A stretch of DNA of 64,000 bases from Streptomyces sp. MUM 178J (GCF_022414575.1 NZ_JADWYQ010000024.1:1-64000), one strand, 5' to 3'; numbered from the stretch's first letter, positions 50,818 to 62,218 are shown. Notes: generated from the letters alone by a model not told the origin. Made by a program: numbers and translations.

Positions 50818-51681
50818 ATGAGCATCGAGGTGCGTCATCTGCGTTGCTTCCTCGCCGTGGCGGAGGAGTCCAGCGTGACCCGCGCGGCGTACCGGCTCGG
50901 CATCACCCAGCCCGCGGTCTCGCGCACACTGGCCGCGCTGGAACGGGCCCTCGGCGTACTGCTCGTGGACCGCTCCACCCACCATGTGGCCCTCACGGCC
51001 GAGGGCAGGGCCTTCCGCGACAAGGCGGCGGCCGCGGTGGCCGCGTTCGACGAGGCACTCGACACGGGGCGGCTGCGCCGCTGGCCGCTGCGGCTCGGCC
51101 ACGCCTGGTCGGCGCTCGGCCCGTACACCACTCCCCTGCTGCGCCGCTGGCAGCAGGAGCACCCCGAGACCCCGCTGGAACTCCTCCGCATCGACGACAT
51201 CACGGCGGGCCTGACGCGCGGCGAGGTGGACGCGGCGGTGCTGCGGGGCCCGGTGGACGTCCCCGGCCTGGTCACCGAGCTGCTCTTCACGGAGCCCCGC
51301 GTCGCCGCGCTCCCCTCCGACCATCCGCTGGCGGACCGCCCGTCGCTCACCCTCACCGACCTCGCGGCGCTCCCGGTGATCCTCAACCCGGTCTCCGGCA
51401 CGACGACCCTCGACCTGTGGCCGCCCTCCGCCCGGCCGGCCGCCGTGCTGACCGTCGCCAACACGGACGACTGGCTCACCGCGATCGCGGCAGGCCGCGG
51501 CGCGGGCGTCTCGGGCACGTCGACGGCCGCGCTCCACCCGTACCCGGGCGTCACCTACCGCCCGCTCCCGGACGCCCCCGACATCCCGGTCCTCCTGGCC
51601 CACCGCCAGGGCCCGGCCCACCCGGCGCTCCCCCAACTGTCCACCCTGGCACACGAGGTGACGTCGGAACGGCATACGTGA
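50818..51681 (+). CDS. LysR-family transcriptional regulator
   Basis: 287 residues. HTH at 1-60 (MSIEVRHLRCFLAVAEESSV, TQPAVSRTLAALERALG), then a periplasmic-binding-like effector domain (residues ~85-285, LRLGHAWSALGPYTTPLLRR). It starts 60 bp from the divergent EamA gene, the classic LysR arrangement, and would act as autorepressor and activator of the exporter. The spacer has an AT-rich stretch (TCTATTGGTCTGCGGTTATG) that may hold the site. Confidence 0.92.
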   Translation: MSIEVRHLRCFLAVAEESSVTRAAYRLGITQPAVSRTLAALERALGVLLVDRSTHHVALTAEGRAFRDKAAAAVAAFDEALDTGRLRRWPLRLGHAWSALGPYTTPLLRRWQQEHPETPLELLRIDDITAGLTRGEVDAAVLRGPVDVPGLVTELLFTEPRVAALPSDHPLADRPSLTLTDLAALPVILNPVSGTTTLDLWPPSARPAAVLTVANTDDWLTAIAAGRGAGVSGTSTAALHPYPGVTYRPLPDAPDIPVLLAHRQGPAHPALPQLSTLAHEVTSERHT

Positions 51682-51687
51682 CCCGCC

Positions 51688-52056
51688 TCAGGCATCCCCT
51701 CCCCAGCCCTGCTCAAGCCGGGCCAGGCAGCCGGTGAGCGCGAGCACCGTGCGGGCGAGACGCCGGGCGTAGTCGACGGCCTGGGCGAGGCCGGCGCCGG
51801 TCAACTGCTCATCGAGACAACGGTGAGCCCGGGCGACGTCGCCCAGCGCGGCGGCCAGGGCGTCGTCGTTGCGCGGGTACGCGGCGATCCGGTCGCTCAC
51901 GACGGGAACGAGCCACATCACATGTCCGCGCAGCCGCAGGGTCAGCTCATGCAGCCCGTCGTACGCGGGCACATCGGCGGTACAGGCCAGCAACCGCTCG
52001 GCGTCCACCCGCATCCCCGCCGTACTGAGGCTCGTCGGGTTCGCTCCGGGGTTCAT
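51688..52056 (-). CDS. Small helical protein of unknown function (DUF6415-like)
   Basis: 122 residues. Helical, with LHELTLRLRGHVMWLVPVVS and a C-terminal VDYARRLARTVLALTGCLAR. No signal peptide or clear membrane helix. I recall similar Streptomyces-only proteins named DUF6415. Its ATG at 52056 overlaps the stop of the next upstream gene by four bases, so three small genes form a coupled string. Faces the LysR gene end 6 bp away. Confidence 0.7.
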   Translation of the reverse strand: MNPGANPTSLSTAGMRVDAERLLACTADVPAYDGLHELTLRLRGHVMWLVPVVSDRIAAYPRNDDALAAALGDVARAHRCLDEQLTGAGLAQAVDYARRLARTVLALTGCLARLEQGWGGDA

Positions 52057-52247
52057 GCGTCGCTCCCGGCGGTGTGGGGGTGGTTACGGAGCTCGACGTT
52101 GCAGTCCACGGCCTTCGACCGGTCCCCGGCGGCGAGCGCTGCGGCACGCTGCTGGGCCAGGGCCGCGCAGACACCGCATCCGGGCGCGGGGTCGGGGACG
52201 TCGCCGGGAGGCAGGAGGTGGACTGGGAGCGGTCCGTACACGGTCAC
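52053..52247 (-). CDS. Tiny cysteine-containing protein of unknown function
   Basis: 64 residues from GTG at 52247, with GAGGGGAG upstream. PDPAPGCGVCAALAQQRAAA carries a CxxC and a later Cys/His pair (DCNVELRNHPH), so a small metal site is possible. It overlaps both neighbours by four bases (stop of the 79-residue gene, start of the 122-residue gene). A longer frame upstream is not conserved-looking. Function unknown. Confidence 0.65.
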   Translation of the reverse strand: MTVYGPLPVHLLPPGDVPDPAPGCGVCAALAQQRAAALAAGDRSKAVDCNVELRNHPHTAGSDA

Positions 52248-52483
52248 GACGCTCCCCTCGCTGCCGGGTGGACAGTGCGCGGGTGCGACAGCCGCGGCTG
52301 GTTCAGCAGGCGGGACAGATGTGCATACACGTGCTCGACCTCGACGCGGGACAGGACGAGATCGGCTTGACCCTGCGGCCTGTCGACGCACCACAAGTCC
52401 AGCGGTACGCGGATCTCTCCGGTGTCGGCATCGCCCATGGGTGGCGCGCCCGGACGCGGTGAGGCATGCCAGGCTGTGGCCAT
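52244..52483 (-). CDS. Small protein of unknown function, first of a three-gene string
   Basis: 79 residues from ATG at 52483, with GGAGAG at good spacing. GDADTGEIRVPLDLWCVDRP and QADLVLSRVEVEHVYAHLSR give a strand-helix look. It begins about 95 bp after the stop of the XRE gene. The three overlapping small genes and the XRE regulator probably form one unit. Confidence 0.65.
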   Translation of the reverse strand: MATAWHASPRPGAPPMGDADTGEIRVPLDLWCVDRPQGQADLVLSRVEVEHVYAHLSRLLNQPRLSHPRTVHPAARGAS

Positions 52484-52578
52484 CAGCTCTCCAGGTATCG
52501 GCTTTGACGGGCCGTCACCGTACGATCGCTACCACGCGGTAACGGGGACAGAGCGTCCCCGCAACCCCCGGTGTCCCC

Positions 52579-53811
52579 CTACCCTGCTTCGCGCAGACCG
52601 ATCCGCCCTGCCAACCTCGCCGCCTCCGGGCGCAGCGCCCGAGGCACATCCCGCCACAACTCGGCCACCGCCGTACGAGCGGACGGCGTGTACTCGACCG
52701 TCTCCGCCCCGATCCGGTGCGCGAGCTGCATCACATGCAGCGCGGCCGTGTGGTCCCCCCGTTGCAGATGCCCACGGGCGACCTCCACCCACAAGCGCGC
52801 TCGCCGCTCCACCGAGGGCATCTCGTCCGGGTCGACGTCGTTCGCCGCGGAAAGCGCCTGGCGACTGGTCTTCAGATCGACCGCCACGCTGATCTCGTGG
52901 AAGTCGACGTTCGCCCGGCCGAACACGGTGGACGGGTGCACGTACGAGGCGGGCAGCGACTTCGCCACCTGATCACCGGCGCCCCAGTAGCGCCACGCGT
53001 CTCCCGACCTGCCGTCCCGCGCCGCCGTGACCGCGGCGTGCAGTTGGAGCGCACCGTAGATGCCGCGCCAGTCGTCCGGAGCGTCGTCGAGGTGGGACCG
53101 GATCAGTTCGGCGGCCTCCGTCACCACCCGAAGGGCTTCATCCGGATACGCGGTCTCACGCAGGATGTTGCCCATGTTCCAGGCGGCGGCCGCGATCGCA
53201 TCCGGTTGGTCCGCATCCCGCGCGGCCGTCATCGCCCGGTCGGCGACCACCCAGGCCAGCTCCGCTGGGGCGATGTAGGCGGTGGCCTGCCCGGTGAGGC
53301 GGTAGACGTCCGAGACCGCGACAAGCGCGGCCCGGCGCTGGTCGCCGTCGAGTGCCCGGGTCGCGTTCTCGGTGTCCCGGATCAGTGGTGGGAGCAGCTT
53401 GAGGACCTCGGTGCGGTTGCGGCTTGAGGTGTGCCAGAGCCGCCACGTCTGGTCGACGCGTCCCTGCAGCCCGGCCACATCGGGCTGCGTTGCAGATGCG
53501 GTGAGGGAGAGGCGCGTGTTCATGACGGCGTCCCAGATCGCGGGCGTGGCCGGATGCTGAAGACGGCCAATCGGCACGGTCTGGCCGACTTGAGTCGAGC
53601 CGGTCAGCGCGGAGGCGTCGGAGAGCTGGAGTGCGGCGGCCAGACGTAGTACGAGGTGGTTGGCGCGCAGCTCCCGCTCGCCTGACTCGATCTTCTTGAG
53701 CCAGTCAGGGCCACGGCCGCACATCCCGGCGAGCACGGCTCGGGACATGCCCCGGGATTCTCGGAGGAGTCGGATGCGTTCGCCGGTGCTGAGATCATCG
53801 GGGATGTCCAT
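52579..53811 (-). CDS. XRE-family regulator with TPR-like C-terminal domain
   Basis: 410 residues. HTH at 8-62 (GERIRLLRESRGMSRAVLAG, GPDWLKKIESGERELR); helical repeats from ~110 to the end (WNMGNILRETAYPDEALRVV, WVEVARGHLQRGDHTAALHV). Cytosolic DNA-binding protein of the Streptomyces-specific class whose TPR part senses peptides or small molecules in better-studied relatives. Divergent from the Nudix gene (110 bp apart). Upstream of three tiny genes on the same strand. Start ATG at 53811. Confidence 0.9.
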   Translation of the reverse strand: MDIPDDLSTGERIRLLRESRGMSRAVLAGMCGRGPDWLKKIESGERELRANHLVLRLAAALQLSDASALTGSTQVGQTVPIGRLQHPATPAIWDAVMNTRLSLTASATQPDVAGLQGRVDQTWRLWHTSSRNRTEVLKLLPPLIRDTENATRALDGDQRRAALVAVSDVYRLTGQATAYIAPAELAWVVADRAMTAARDADQPDAIAAAAWNMGNILRETAYPDEALRVVTEAAELIRSHLDDAPDDWRGIYGALQLHAAVTAARDGRSGDAWRYWGAGDQVAKSLPASYVHPSTVFGRANVDFHEISVAVDLKTSRQALSAANDVDPDEMPSVERRARLWVEVARGHLQRGDHTAALHVMQLAHRIGAETVEYTPSARTAVAELWRDVPRALRPEAARLAGRIGLREAG

Positions 53812-53921
53812 GGTGCCCCTTCTCCGTGTGCCGTTTCAGTCAGAGTAGGGGCGGGGCTGTGGTCCGGGGAATGAGGAACTGGCAGGGTTCGGCCCGCCGA
53901 GATCGTCGTCACGGAGTCCCC

Positions 53922-54416
53922 ATGAGCAAGCGCACCCGCCGCATCGACTACTGGCAGGACTCGGCCGCCCCCAAGCCGACCAGCCGCAAGACGTCGGCGT
54001 CCGTGTTCGTCCGTGACGACCAAGGGCGGCTGCTGCTGCTCAAGCGAGTGGACAACGACCTGTGGAGCATCCCCACGGGCGGGGTCAAGAAGGGCGAGAC
54101 CGTCGGGCAGGCAGGGGTACGGGAGTGCCGCGAGGAGACCGGCCTGGAGGTCGAAGTCATCGGGCTGGTCGGGGTGTTCTCGACACCGGACCACGTCATC
54201 GCCTACTGGCACGGCGACAGGCTCGACGAAGTGCGCCAGCCCATCAACATCTGCCTGCGCGCCCGCGTCGTCGGGGGCCGCATCGCACCCGACCCGTCCG
54301 AAGCGGCGGAGGTCAGCTGGGTGGCCCCGGCCGAACTTGACGGCTACCCGGTGCACCCTGCGCTTCGGGCGCGTATCGACCACGGCCTGCGTTCGACGGA
54401 GCCGTACATCTCCTGA
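53922..54416 (+). CDS. Nudix hydrolase
   Basis: 164 residues from ATG at 53922, with GGAG five bases upstream. Complete Nudix box GGVKKGETVGQAGVRECREE followed by TGLEV; N-terminal strand SASVFVRDDQGRLLLLKRV. The family hydrolyses nucleoside diphosphates linked to another group (ADP-ribose, 8-oxo-dGTP, nucleotide sugars) with Mg2+. Target unknown. Divergent from the XRE gene, convergent with the large dehydrogenase. Confidence 0.9.
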   Translation: MSKRTRRIDYWQDSAAPKPTSRKTSASVFVRDDQGRLLLLKRVDNDLWSIPTGGVKKGETVGQAGVRECREETGLEVEVIGLVGVFSTPDHVIAYWHGDRLDEVRQPINICLRARVVGGRIAPDPSEAAEVSWVAPAELDGYPVHPALRARIDHGLRSTEPYIS

Positions 54417-54461
54417 GGCGTACATCCCGCACGAGCCGGGCGGCGAGTTCCGGCACCCGCG

Positions 54462-57344
54462 TCAGCCAGGCCCATCAAGCCCGCCAGGCTGGTCAGGAAC
54501 CTCACCGCCCCCCTCCTCCGGCAGCGCGTCCGCCAGCAGCTCCGCCAGGTGTCGCCCCCGCACGCCGCCCAGCTGGTCCAGCTGCGTGCGGCAGGAGAAG
54601 CCGTCCGCCAGGACCGCCGCGGAGGGGGTCGCGGCCCGCACCGACGGCAGCAGCTGTTCCTCCGCGCAGGCCGCGGAGACGTCGAAGTGGCCCTTCTCGA
54701 AGCCGAAGTTGCCCGCGAGCCCGCAGCAGCCGCCGCTCAGCTCGCCCGTCAGGCCGGCCCGCTCCCGCAGGCGGCGCTCCGCCGCGTCGCCCAGCACGGC
54801 GTGCTGGTGGCAGTGTGTCTGGCCGACGACGGGGCGGTCGAGGCGCGGTGGGGACCAGTCTGGCTGGGCGCACTCCTCGAGGCCCTGGGCGAAGGTGCGC
54901 ACCAGGGCCGCGAGGCGGCGTGCGCGGGGGTCGCCGGTCAGCAGTTCCGGGAGGTCGGTGGTGAGCGCCGCCGCGCAGCTCGGTTCCAGCACCACCACCG
55001 GCACGCCCAGGTCGAGCAGCGGCTCGACCGCGTCCAGGGTGCGCCGCATGACGGTGCGCGCCCGCCGGAGCTGGCCCGTGGAGACATACGTCAGCCCGCA
55101 GCACACCCGCCCCGGGGGCAGCACGACTCCCACGCCCGCAGCCTCCATCACCCGTACCGCCGCACGCCCCACCTCCGGTGAGAGGTGATCGGTGAAGGTG
55201 TCGGGCCACAGCACCGCCGTACGGCCTTCGGCGAGCACCGTCTCCCGGTCCCGCTGGCGTCTGCGCAGCCAGCGCCGGAAGGTCTCCCCCGCCAGCCGCG
55301 GCAGCTGCCGCTCGGGCGCGATCCCGCCGAGGCGTTTCGCGACCGCCGCGAGCGGTCGCACGCCCGCCGCCGCGTTGACCGCGTCCGCCAGCGGCGCGGC
55401 CGCCCGCAGCCACTGAGGCAGCCGGCCCATCGCGTAGTGGGCGGCGGGCCGCAGCCGCCCCGCGTAGTGGTGGTGCAGGAACTCCGCCTTGTACGTGGCC
55501 ATGTCCACGCCCACGGGACAGTCGCTGCGGCAGCCCTTGCAGGACAGGCACAGGTCGAGCGCCTCCCGCACCTCCTGCGACCGCCAGCCGTCCGTCACCA
55601 CCTCGCCCGCGAGCATCTCGTGCAGCAGCCGCGCCCGCCCGCGCGTGGAGTGCATCTCCTCGCCCGTGGCCCGGAACGACGGGCACATCACCCCCGGACC
55701 GCCGCCGGTCGCCGCGGCCCGGCATTTGGCGACCCCGACGCACCGCCGCACCGCCGCTGAGAAGTCCCCGCCGCCCCGGCCGTCCTCCGGGTAGCCGAAC
55801 TCGACCGCCACCCGCTCCCGCGGCAGCACCTCGAAGCGCAGATGCTCGTCCAGCCGGTCGGGCCGGGCCAGCATGCCGGGGTTGAGCCCGCCGTCCGGGT
55901 CCCACAGGTCCTTGAAGCGGCCGAAGAGCCCCACGAGTTCGTCCCCGTACATCTTCGGCAGCAGTTCGGCCCGTGCCTGCCCGTCGCCGTGCTCCCCCGA
56001 CAGCGATCCGCCGTGCGCGACCACCAGTTCCGCGACCTCCTCCGAGAAGGCACGGAACCGCGCCACGCCGCCGGCGGTCAGCAGGTCGAAGTCGATGCGG
56101 ACATGGATGCAGCCGTCGCCGAAGTGCCCGTACGGAGTGCCGCGCAGCCCGTGTGCCGCCAGCAGCGCCCGGAAGTCCCGCAGATACGCGCCGAGCCGTG
56201 CGGGAGGCACCGCGCAGTCCTCCCAGCCCGGCCAGGCCTCTCCGCCGTCCGGGGTCCTGGTGGCGGTCCCGGACGCGTCCTCCCGTACGCGCCAGAGCGC
56301 CCGCATCCCGGCCGGGTCGTCCACCACCGCCGTGTCCAGCGCGTCCGACGCCTTCGCGACGGCCTCCGCCCGCGCCCGCGCCCCGGCCGCCGTGTCTCCT
56401 CCGGTCTCGACGAACAGCCAGGCCCGCCCCCGCGGCAGCGACCGGACCCCCGGCACCAGGTCCTCGGCCATCCCCTCGACGGTCAGCGGCCCCAGCGGCA
56501 GCAGCCCCGCCGCGGCCTCGGCCGCCGCGCTCTCGTCCGGGTAGCCCAGCACGGCGAGCGCCCGCGCGGCCGGCGCGTCCACCAGGCGCACAACGGCCTC
56601 GGTCACCACCCCGAGTGTGCCCTCGCTGCCGCAGAAGGCCCGTGCCAGGTCGACGTCCTTCTCCGGCAGCAGCGCGTCCAGCGCATAGCCGGAGATACAG
56701 CGCGGCAGATTCTCCGGGTATCCGGTCCGCAGCAGCGCGAGATTCCCCCAGGCCAGCTCCCGCACCCCGTCGGGCCCACCGCCGAAGCCGCGCGCAAGGC
56801 GGTGCGCGGCGCCCCGGTACGTCAGCACGTCCAGCTCGGCGACGTTGTCCGCGGTGGTGCCCCAGGCCACGGAGTGCGCGCCGCAGGAGTTGTTGCCGAT
56901 CATCCCGCCGAGCGTGCACCGGCTGTGCGTGGACGGGTCGGGGCCGAAGGTCAGTCCGTACGGGCGTGCCGCGTCCCGCAGTTCGTCAAGGACGAGGCCC
57001 GGTTGCACCACCGCCATATGCGAGTCCGGATCGATTCCCACGATCGAGTCCATATGCCGGGTGAAGTCCAGGACGACGCCGACTCCCGTGGCCTGCCCGG
57101 CGATGGAGGTGCCCCCGCCGCGCGGCACGACAGGAGTGGCGTGCGCACGGCACACTTCGAGGGCCGCGGCGACGTCGGCGGCGTCCCGCGGTGCTACGAC
57201 CCCGACCGGGACGCGCCGGTAGTTGGAGGCGTCCATCGTCGTCAGGGCGCGGGCGGCGGCGCTGAAGTCCACCTCGCCCCGAACGGCCCGCGTCAGCTCC
57301 TCCGCCAGCCCGCGTGCCGGGCCCAGTGCCTGCTGTTGCGTCAT
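54462..57344 (-). CDS. FAD-binding/4Fe-4S oxidoreductase (YdiJ/D-2-hydroxyglutarate dehydrogenase-like)
   Basis: 960 residues. The N-terminal half is an FAD-linked oxidase (VVPRGGGTSIAGQATGVGVV, GMIGNNSCGAHSVAWGTTAD, HFGDGCIHVRID, GEHGDGQ). The C-terminal half has ferredoxin-type Cys motifs (CVGVAKC ... CPSF and CLSCKGCRSDCPVG) and two CCG-type heterodisulfide-reductase-like domains (RVCCGLTY, GGCCGLAGNFGF). This single-chain layout matches YdiJ-type D-2-hydroxyacid/D-2-hydroxyglutarate dehydrogenases, which feed electrons to quinone from the cytosolic face. Start ATG at 57344. The exact 2-hydroxyacid is not evident. Confidence 0.93.
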   Translation of the reverse strand: MTQQQALGPARGLAEELTRAVRGEVDFSAAARALTTMDASNYRRVPVGVVAPRDAADVAAALEVCRAHATPVVPRGGGTSIAGQATGVGVVLDFTRHMDSIVGIDPDSHMAVVQPGLVLDELRDAARPYGLTFGPDPSTHSRCTLGGMIGNNSCGAHSVAWGTTADNVAELDVLTYRGAAHRLARGFGGGPDGVRELAWGNLALLRTGYPENLPRCISGYALDALLPEKDVDLARAFCGSEGTLGVVTEAVVRLVDAPAARALAVLGYPDESAAAEAAAGLLPLGPLTVEGMAEDLVPGVRSLPRGRAWLFVETGGDTAAGARARAEAVAKASDALDTAVVDDPAGMRALWRVREDASGTATRTPDGGEAWPGWEDCAVPPARLGAYLRDFRALLAAHGLRGTPYGHFGDGCIHVRIDFDLLTAGGVARFRAFSEEVAELVVAHGGSLSGEHGDGQARAELLPKMYGDELVGLFGRFKDLWDPDGGLNPGMLARPDRLDEHLRFEVLPRERVAVEFGYPEDGRGGGDFSAAVRRCVGVAKCRAAATGGGPGVMCPSFRATGEEMHSTRGRARLLHEMLAGEVVTDGWRSQEVREALDLCLSCKGCRSDCPVGVDMATYKAEFLHHHYAGRLRPAAHYAMGRLPQWLRAAAPLADAVNAAAGVRPLAAVAKRLGGIAPERQLPRLAGETFRRWLRRRQRDRETVLAEGRTAVLWPDTFTDHLSPEVGRAAVRVMEAAGVGVVLPPGRVCCGLTYVSTGQLRRARTVMRRTLDAVEPLLDLGVPVVVLEPSCAAALTTDLPELLTGDPRARRLAALVRTFAQGLEECAQPDWSPPRLDRPVVGQTHCHQHAVLGDAAERRLRERAGLTGELSGGCCGLAGNFGFEKGHFDVSAACAEEQLLPSVRAATPSAAVLADGFSCRTQLDQLGGVRGRHLAELLADALPEEGGGEVPDQPGGLDGPG

Positions 57345-57462
57345 GTGCCCAGCATGCCCACGTGCGGAGCGTCACACCTGGAGGCGATGCCGACCCTGCC
57401 GAGAACCGCCTCCGGCAGCCCTCAACCCCCCTATATTGACCCCCACTTCGTCAGCGAAGCAC

Positions 57463-57575
57463 GGCACCACACCACGGTGCCACGGCAACCCGCGCCCGTG
57501 GCAGACCTCGCACCACGGCACCACGGCTCCGCACCACGGCACCACGGCTCCACACCACGGCTCCACACCACAGCC
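57463..57575. repeat. Tandem repeat of CACCACGGC units
   Basis: GCACCACGGCACCACGGCTCC units (21 bp) and shorter CACCACGGC pieces fill the gap between the dehydrogenase start and the GTPase leader. They may carry both promoters. Confidence 0.75.
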
Positions 57576-57619
57576 CGCTACACATCCCGTCTACGCCCCG
57601 TCACCCCGGAAGGCCAGAC

Positions 57620-57645
57620 ATGTTGACCGGCACCGACGAGCAGCG

Positions 57646-57649
<4 letters not shown>
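57620..57649 (+). CDS. 9-residue leader ORF (MLTGTDEQR) coupled to the CvnD-like GTPase
   Basis: ATG at 57620 with GGAAGG about six bases upstream; TGA at 57647..57649 overlaps the GTPase ATG (ATGA). The GTPase itself has no ribosome site of its own, so its translation probably depends on termination of this mini-ORF. Confidence 0.5.
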
Positions 57650-59521
<1,872 letters not shown>

Positions 59522-59543
59522 CGTTCGCAGTGCACTGCACTAC

Positions 59544-59570
59544 GAGGGCCCGCCGCCACGGCGGGCCCTC
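59544..59570 (+). terminator. Rho-independent-type hairpin after serC
   Basis: GAGGGCCCGCCG, loop CCA, CGGCGGGCCCTC: a 12-bp perfect stem 22 bp after the serC stop. It lacks a U-run, as usual for Streptomyces. Confidence 0.85.
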
Positions 59571-59659
59571 ACTCGTACAGGTGACCGTACGGAGAACGGA
59601 CACGGCAGGGCGTATCCGCCTACGATGATGGTCTCGACACCAGCCAACAGGAGGCCCGC

Positions 59660-60280
59660 ATGTCTGCCGCAGCAGTCGAGCACCCCTGTCACGACGAGCC
59701 GGCGACCCTGCTTGAGGCAGCGGACGAGCTGACTGAGCAGCTTCCCGGCTATCGCGTCGAGATCATCGGAGGCATTCTCACTGTGACACCGCCGCCGGAC
59801 ACCGCCCACGCCCGCGCCATCGCCAGGCTGACACGGCCCTTCATGATGGCCGGCCTCGACGGTGGGGAAACCGAAGTGTTTCAGAACGTCGGCCTCTGGC
59901 TGCCAGGCGGCGAAGAGGACTTCGCCATTCCTGATCTCGTCATCGTCGACTCCGACATCGACGATCATCTCATCGAGAACAACTGCTACGACCCAGCCTG
60001 CTTCCGCCTGGTCCTGGAAGTCACCTCCAGCAACTACCAGCAAGACCTCCGCAACAAGGTGGCCGCCTATGCCGAGGCGCAGATCCCCGTCTATGTGATC
60101 GTCAACCGCAAGCACGGCCGTATCCACGTCCTGACCGAGCCGAACCCCGCCGAGCGGACGTACGACACCCACCGCGTCCACGCCCCCGGCGAGCAGATCA
60201 CGCTCCCCGAGTCGATCGGGGCGGAGGTCAAACTGGACGTCGAGGCGCTCCTCCGGGCAGCCACGCCCAAGAAGCCCTGA
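59660..60280 (+). CDS. Uma2-family (DUF820) restriction-endonuclease-fold protein
   Basis: 206 residues. RVEIIGGILTVTPPP at the N-terminus, then PD-(D/E)XK-type catalytic positions: IPDLVIVD (Asp), LVLEVTSSNYQQDLRNKVAA (E-x-S/T ... K). Uma2 proteins are abundant in Streptomyces and cyanobacteria, mostly of unknown target. AGGAGG upstream of the ATG. Single gene after the serC terminator, convergent with the ABC genes (25 bp). Confidence 0.9.
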   Translation: MSAAAVEHPCHDEPATLLEAADELTEQLPGYRVEIIGGILTVTPPPDTAHARAIARLTRPFMMAGLDGGETEVFQNVGLWLPGGEEDFAIPDLVIVDSDIDDHLIENNCYDPACFRLVLEVTSSNYQQDLRNKVAAYAEAQIPVYVIVNRKHGRIHVLTEPNPAERTYDTHRVHAPGEQITLPESIGAEVKLDVEALLRAATPKKP

Positions 60281-60305
60281 GCCAGCCCCACCAAGGTCAC
60301 CGTCC

Positions 60306-61142
60306 TCAGCGGCTCAGCCGCTGGAAGCGGCGGACCGCCAGCGGCAGGCAGACCGCGGTGACGGCCGCCGGCCAGACCACCGCCATCAGCACCGCGTGCT
60401 CCTGGATCCAGCTGCCGTCGCTCGCCACCGGGTTGCCGAAGAGCTCGCGCGTCGCCGTGGCCGTCGAGGAGATCGGGTTCCAGGCGGCGACCGCGCCCAG
60501 CCAGTCCGGCATCGAGGACGGCGGGACGAAGACGCTGGAGACCATGGTGAGCGGGAAGACCACCGCGTAGAGGCCGCCGGCGGCCTCCGGGCTCGGGATG
60601 AGCAGGCCGAGCCAGACGCCGACCCAGATCAGGCAGAACCGCAGGAGCAGCAGCAGCGCGAAGGCTCCGGCGGCCGCGGCAAGGCCGCCGTCCGCGCGCC
60701 AGCCCATCGCCAGCGCGGTCGCCGCCAGGATCGTCAGCTCGGCGCAGGCCACGATCAGATCGTTCGCACCCCGGCCCGCGACCACCGCGGACGGCGCCAT
60801 CGGCATCGAGCGGAAGCGGTCCACGACCCCCTTCGACGCGTCCGTGACCATCGTGATCGCGGTGTTCATCAGACCGAAGGCCATGGTCATCACAAACATG
60901 CCGGGCAGCAGGAAGTCCCGGTAGTCCCCGCCGCCCGGCGGCTTCATCGCGCCGCCGAAGACATACCCGTACAGCAGCACCGACACGATCGGGAAGCCCA
61001 GCTGCCACACGATGTACGAGGGCTGGCGCAGATAGTGGGTCAGGCCTCGGCGTACCACGTTCCAGCAGTCGGCCAGGGCCCAGTAGGCCCTGCGGCCCGG
61101 ACCTTCCTCGCCCGCGTACACCGCCCGCAGATCGACGCTCAT
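60306..61142 (-). CDS. ABC-2 type transporter permease (DrrB-like)
   Basis: 278 residues from ATG at 61142, overlapping the ATPase stop. Six hydrophobic helices, with a conserved ABC-2 block [20 protein letters not shown] and [15 protein letters not shown]. An N-terminal amphipathic stretch precedes helix 1 ([20 protein letters not shown]). Pairs with the DrrA-like ATPase to export a drug or lipid-like compound. The divergent TetR probably represses both. Confidence 0.92.
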   Translation of the reverse strand: MSVDLRAVYAGEEGPGRRAYWALADCWNVVRRGLTHYLRQPSYIVWQLGFPIVSVLLYGYVFGGAMKPPGGGDYRDFLLPGMFVMTMAFGLMNTAITMVTDASKGVVDRFRSMPMAPSAVVAGRGANDLIVACAELTILAATALAMGWRADGGLAAAAGAFALLLLLRFCLIWVGVWLGLLIPSPEAAGGLYAVVFPLTMVSSVFVPPSSMPDWLGAVAAWNPISSTATATRELFGNPVASDGSWIQEHAVLMAVVWPAAVTAVCLPLAVRRFQRLSR

Positions 61143-62149
61143 ACGGCTTCCCCCTCGCTCTCCATGCGCTCCGTGCGGTGTCCGGTCAGCCGCAGGAACA
61201 CCTCGTCCAGCGACGGCCTGCGCAGCCCGATGTCCTCCACCGCGACGCGCTCCTCCTGGAGCGTCCGGGCGACCTCCGTCAGCGCCGCCACCCGGTCGCC
61301 GCTGACCGCGGCGTGCACCCGGCAGCCCCACTCGTCCGTGGTCGTCGCCGTCGGCGTCGTCGCCGTCTCCGGCTCCGTGCCCGCGTCCGCGACGCGCGCG
61401 ACCGCCTTGACCGCCGCCGGAAGGTCCGACGGCTCGGCGACCACTACCTCGATGCGGTCCCCGCCGACCCGGCGCTTCAGACCGTCGGGGGTGTCGTCCG
61501 CGATCGCCCGCCCCTGGTCGAGGACGGTGATGCGGGAGGCGAGCCTGTCCGCCTCGTCCAGATACTGCGTGGTGAGCAGTACGGTCGTGCCGCCCGCCAC
61601 CAGCGCCCGCACCGCGTCCCACACCTCGCCGCGCCCGCGCGGATCGAGCCCGGTCGTCGGCTCGTCCAGGAACAGCACATCCGGCGCCATGATCATCGAC
61701 GCGGCCAGGTCCAGCCGTCGCCGCATGCCGCCGCTGTACTCGCCCGCACCCTTGTCGGCCGCTTCGGTCAGGTCGAAGCGCTCCAGCAGTTCGGCGGCGC
61801 GCAGCCGCGCCCGCCTGCCGCCGAGATGGAACAGCCGGCCGAACATCTCCAGGTTCTGCCGCCCCGTCAAGAGCTTGTCCACCGCTGCGTACTGGCCGGT
61901 CAGGCCGATCCGGCTGCGTACGCGGCGCGGGTGGCGCGCCACGTCCACGCCCGCCACCTCGGCGCGTCCGCCGTCCAGCCGCAGCAGCGTGGTGAGCACG
62001 CGCACCGCCGTCGTCTTGCCCGCGCCGTTGGGCCCGAGCAGCCCGTGCACGGTGCCCTTGCGCACCGCCAGGTCGAACCCGTCGAGCGCGCGTGTGTCCT
62101 CCCCGTACTGCTTCTCCAGCGCCTCCGCCAGCACCGCGTATCCGCTCAC
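61139..62149 (-). CDS. DrrA-like ABC transporter ATP-binding protein
   Basis: 336 residues. Walker [11 protein letters not shown]-loop [18 protein letters not shown], signature [13 protein letters not shown], Walker [14 protein letters not shown] and switch [12 protein letters not shown]. The C-terminal extension ([15 protein letters not shown] ... [15 protein letters not shown]) is typical of the DrrA daunorubicin-resistance family and contains a small Thr-rich insert ([13 protein letters not shown]). ATG at 62149. Cytosolic subunit of the exporter. Confidence 0.94.
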   Translation of the reverse strand: MSGYAVLAEALEKQYGEDTRALDGFDLAVRKGTVHGLLGPNGAGKTTAVRVLTTLLRLDGGRAEVAGVDVARHPRRVRSRIGLTGQYAAVDKLLTGRQNLEMFGRLFHLGGRRARLRAAELLERFDLTEAADKGAGEYSGGMRRRLDLAASMIMAPDVLFLDEPTTGLDPRGRGEVWDAVRALVAGGTTVLLTTQYLDEADRLASRITVLDQGRAIADDTPDGLKRRVGGDRIEVVVAEPSDLPAAVKAVARVADAGTEPETATTPTATTTDEWGCRVHAAVSGDRVAALTEVARTLQEERVAVEDIGLRRPSLDEVFLRLTGHRTERMESEGEAV

Positions 62150-62182
62150 TGAACCCCCTCGCTCGCATCGTCAAACACAACT

Positions 62183-62218
62183 GAGTACGGCGTACGAGAT
62201 TGAGAGTACATCGTACTC
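62183..62218. promoter_or_regulatory. Paired operators between the exporter and TetR genes
   Basis: GAGTACGGCGTACGA at 62183..62197 and GAGTACATCGTACTC at 62204..62218; the second is a perfect dyad. Centres 21 bp apart (two helical turns), about 35-60 bp from either start. Suited to cooperative TetR dimers. Confidence 0.7.
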
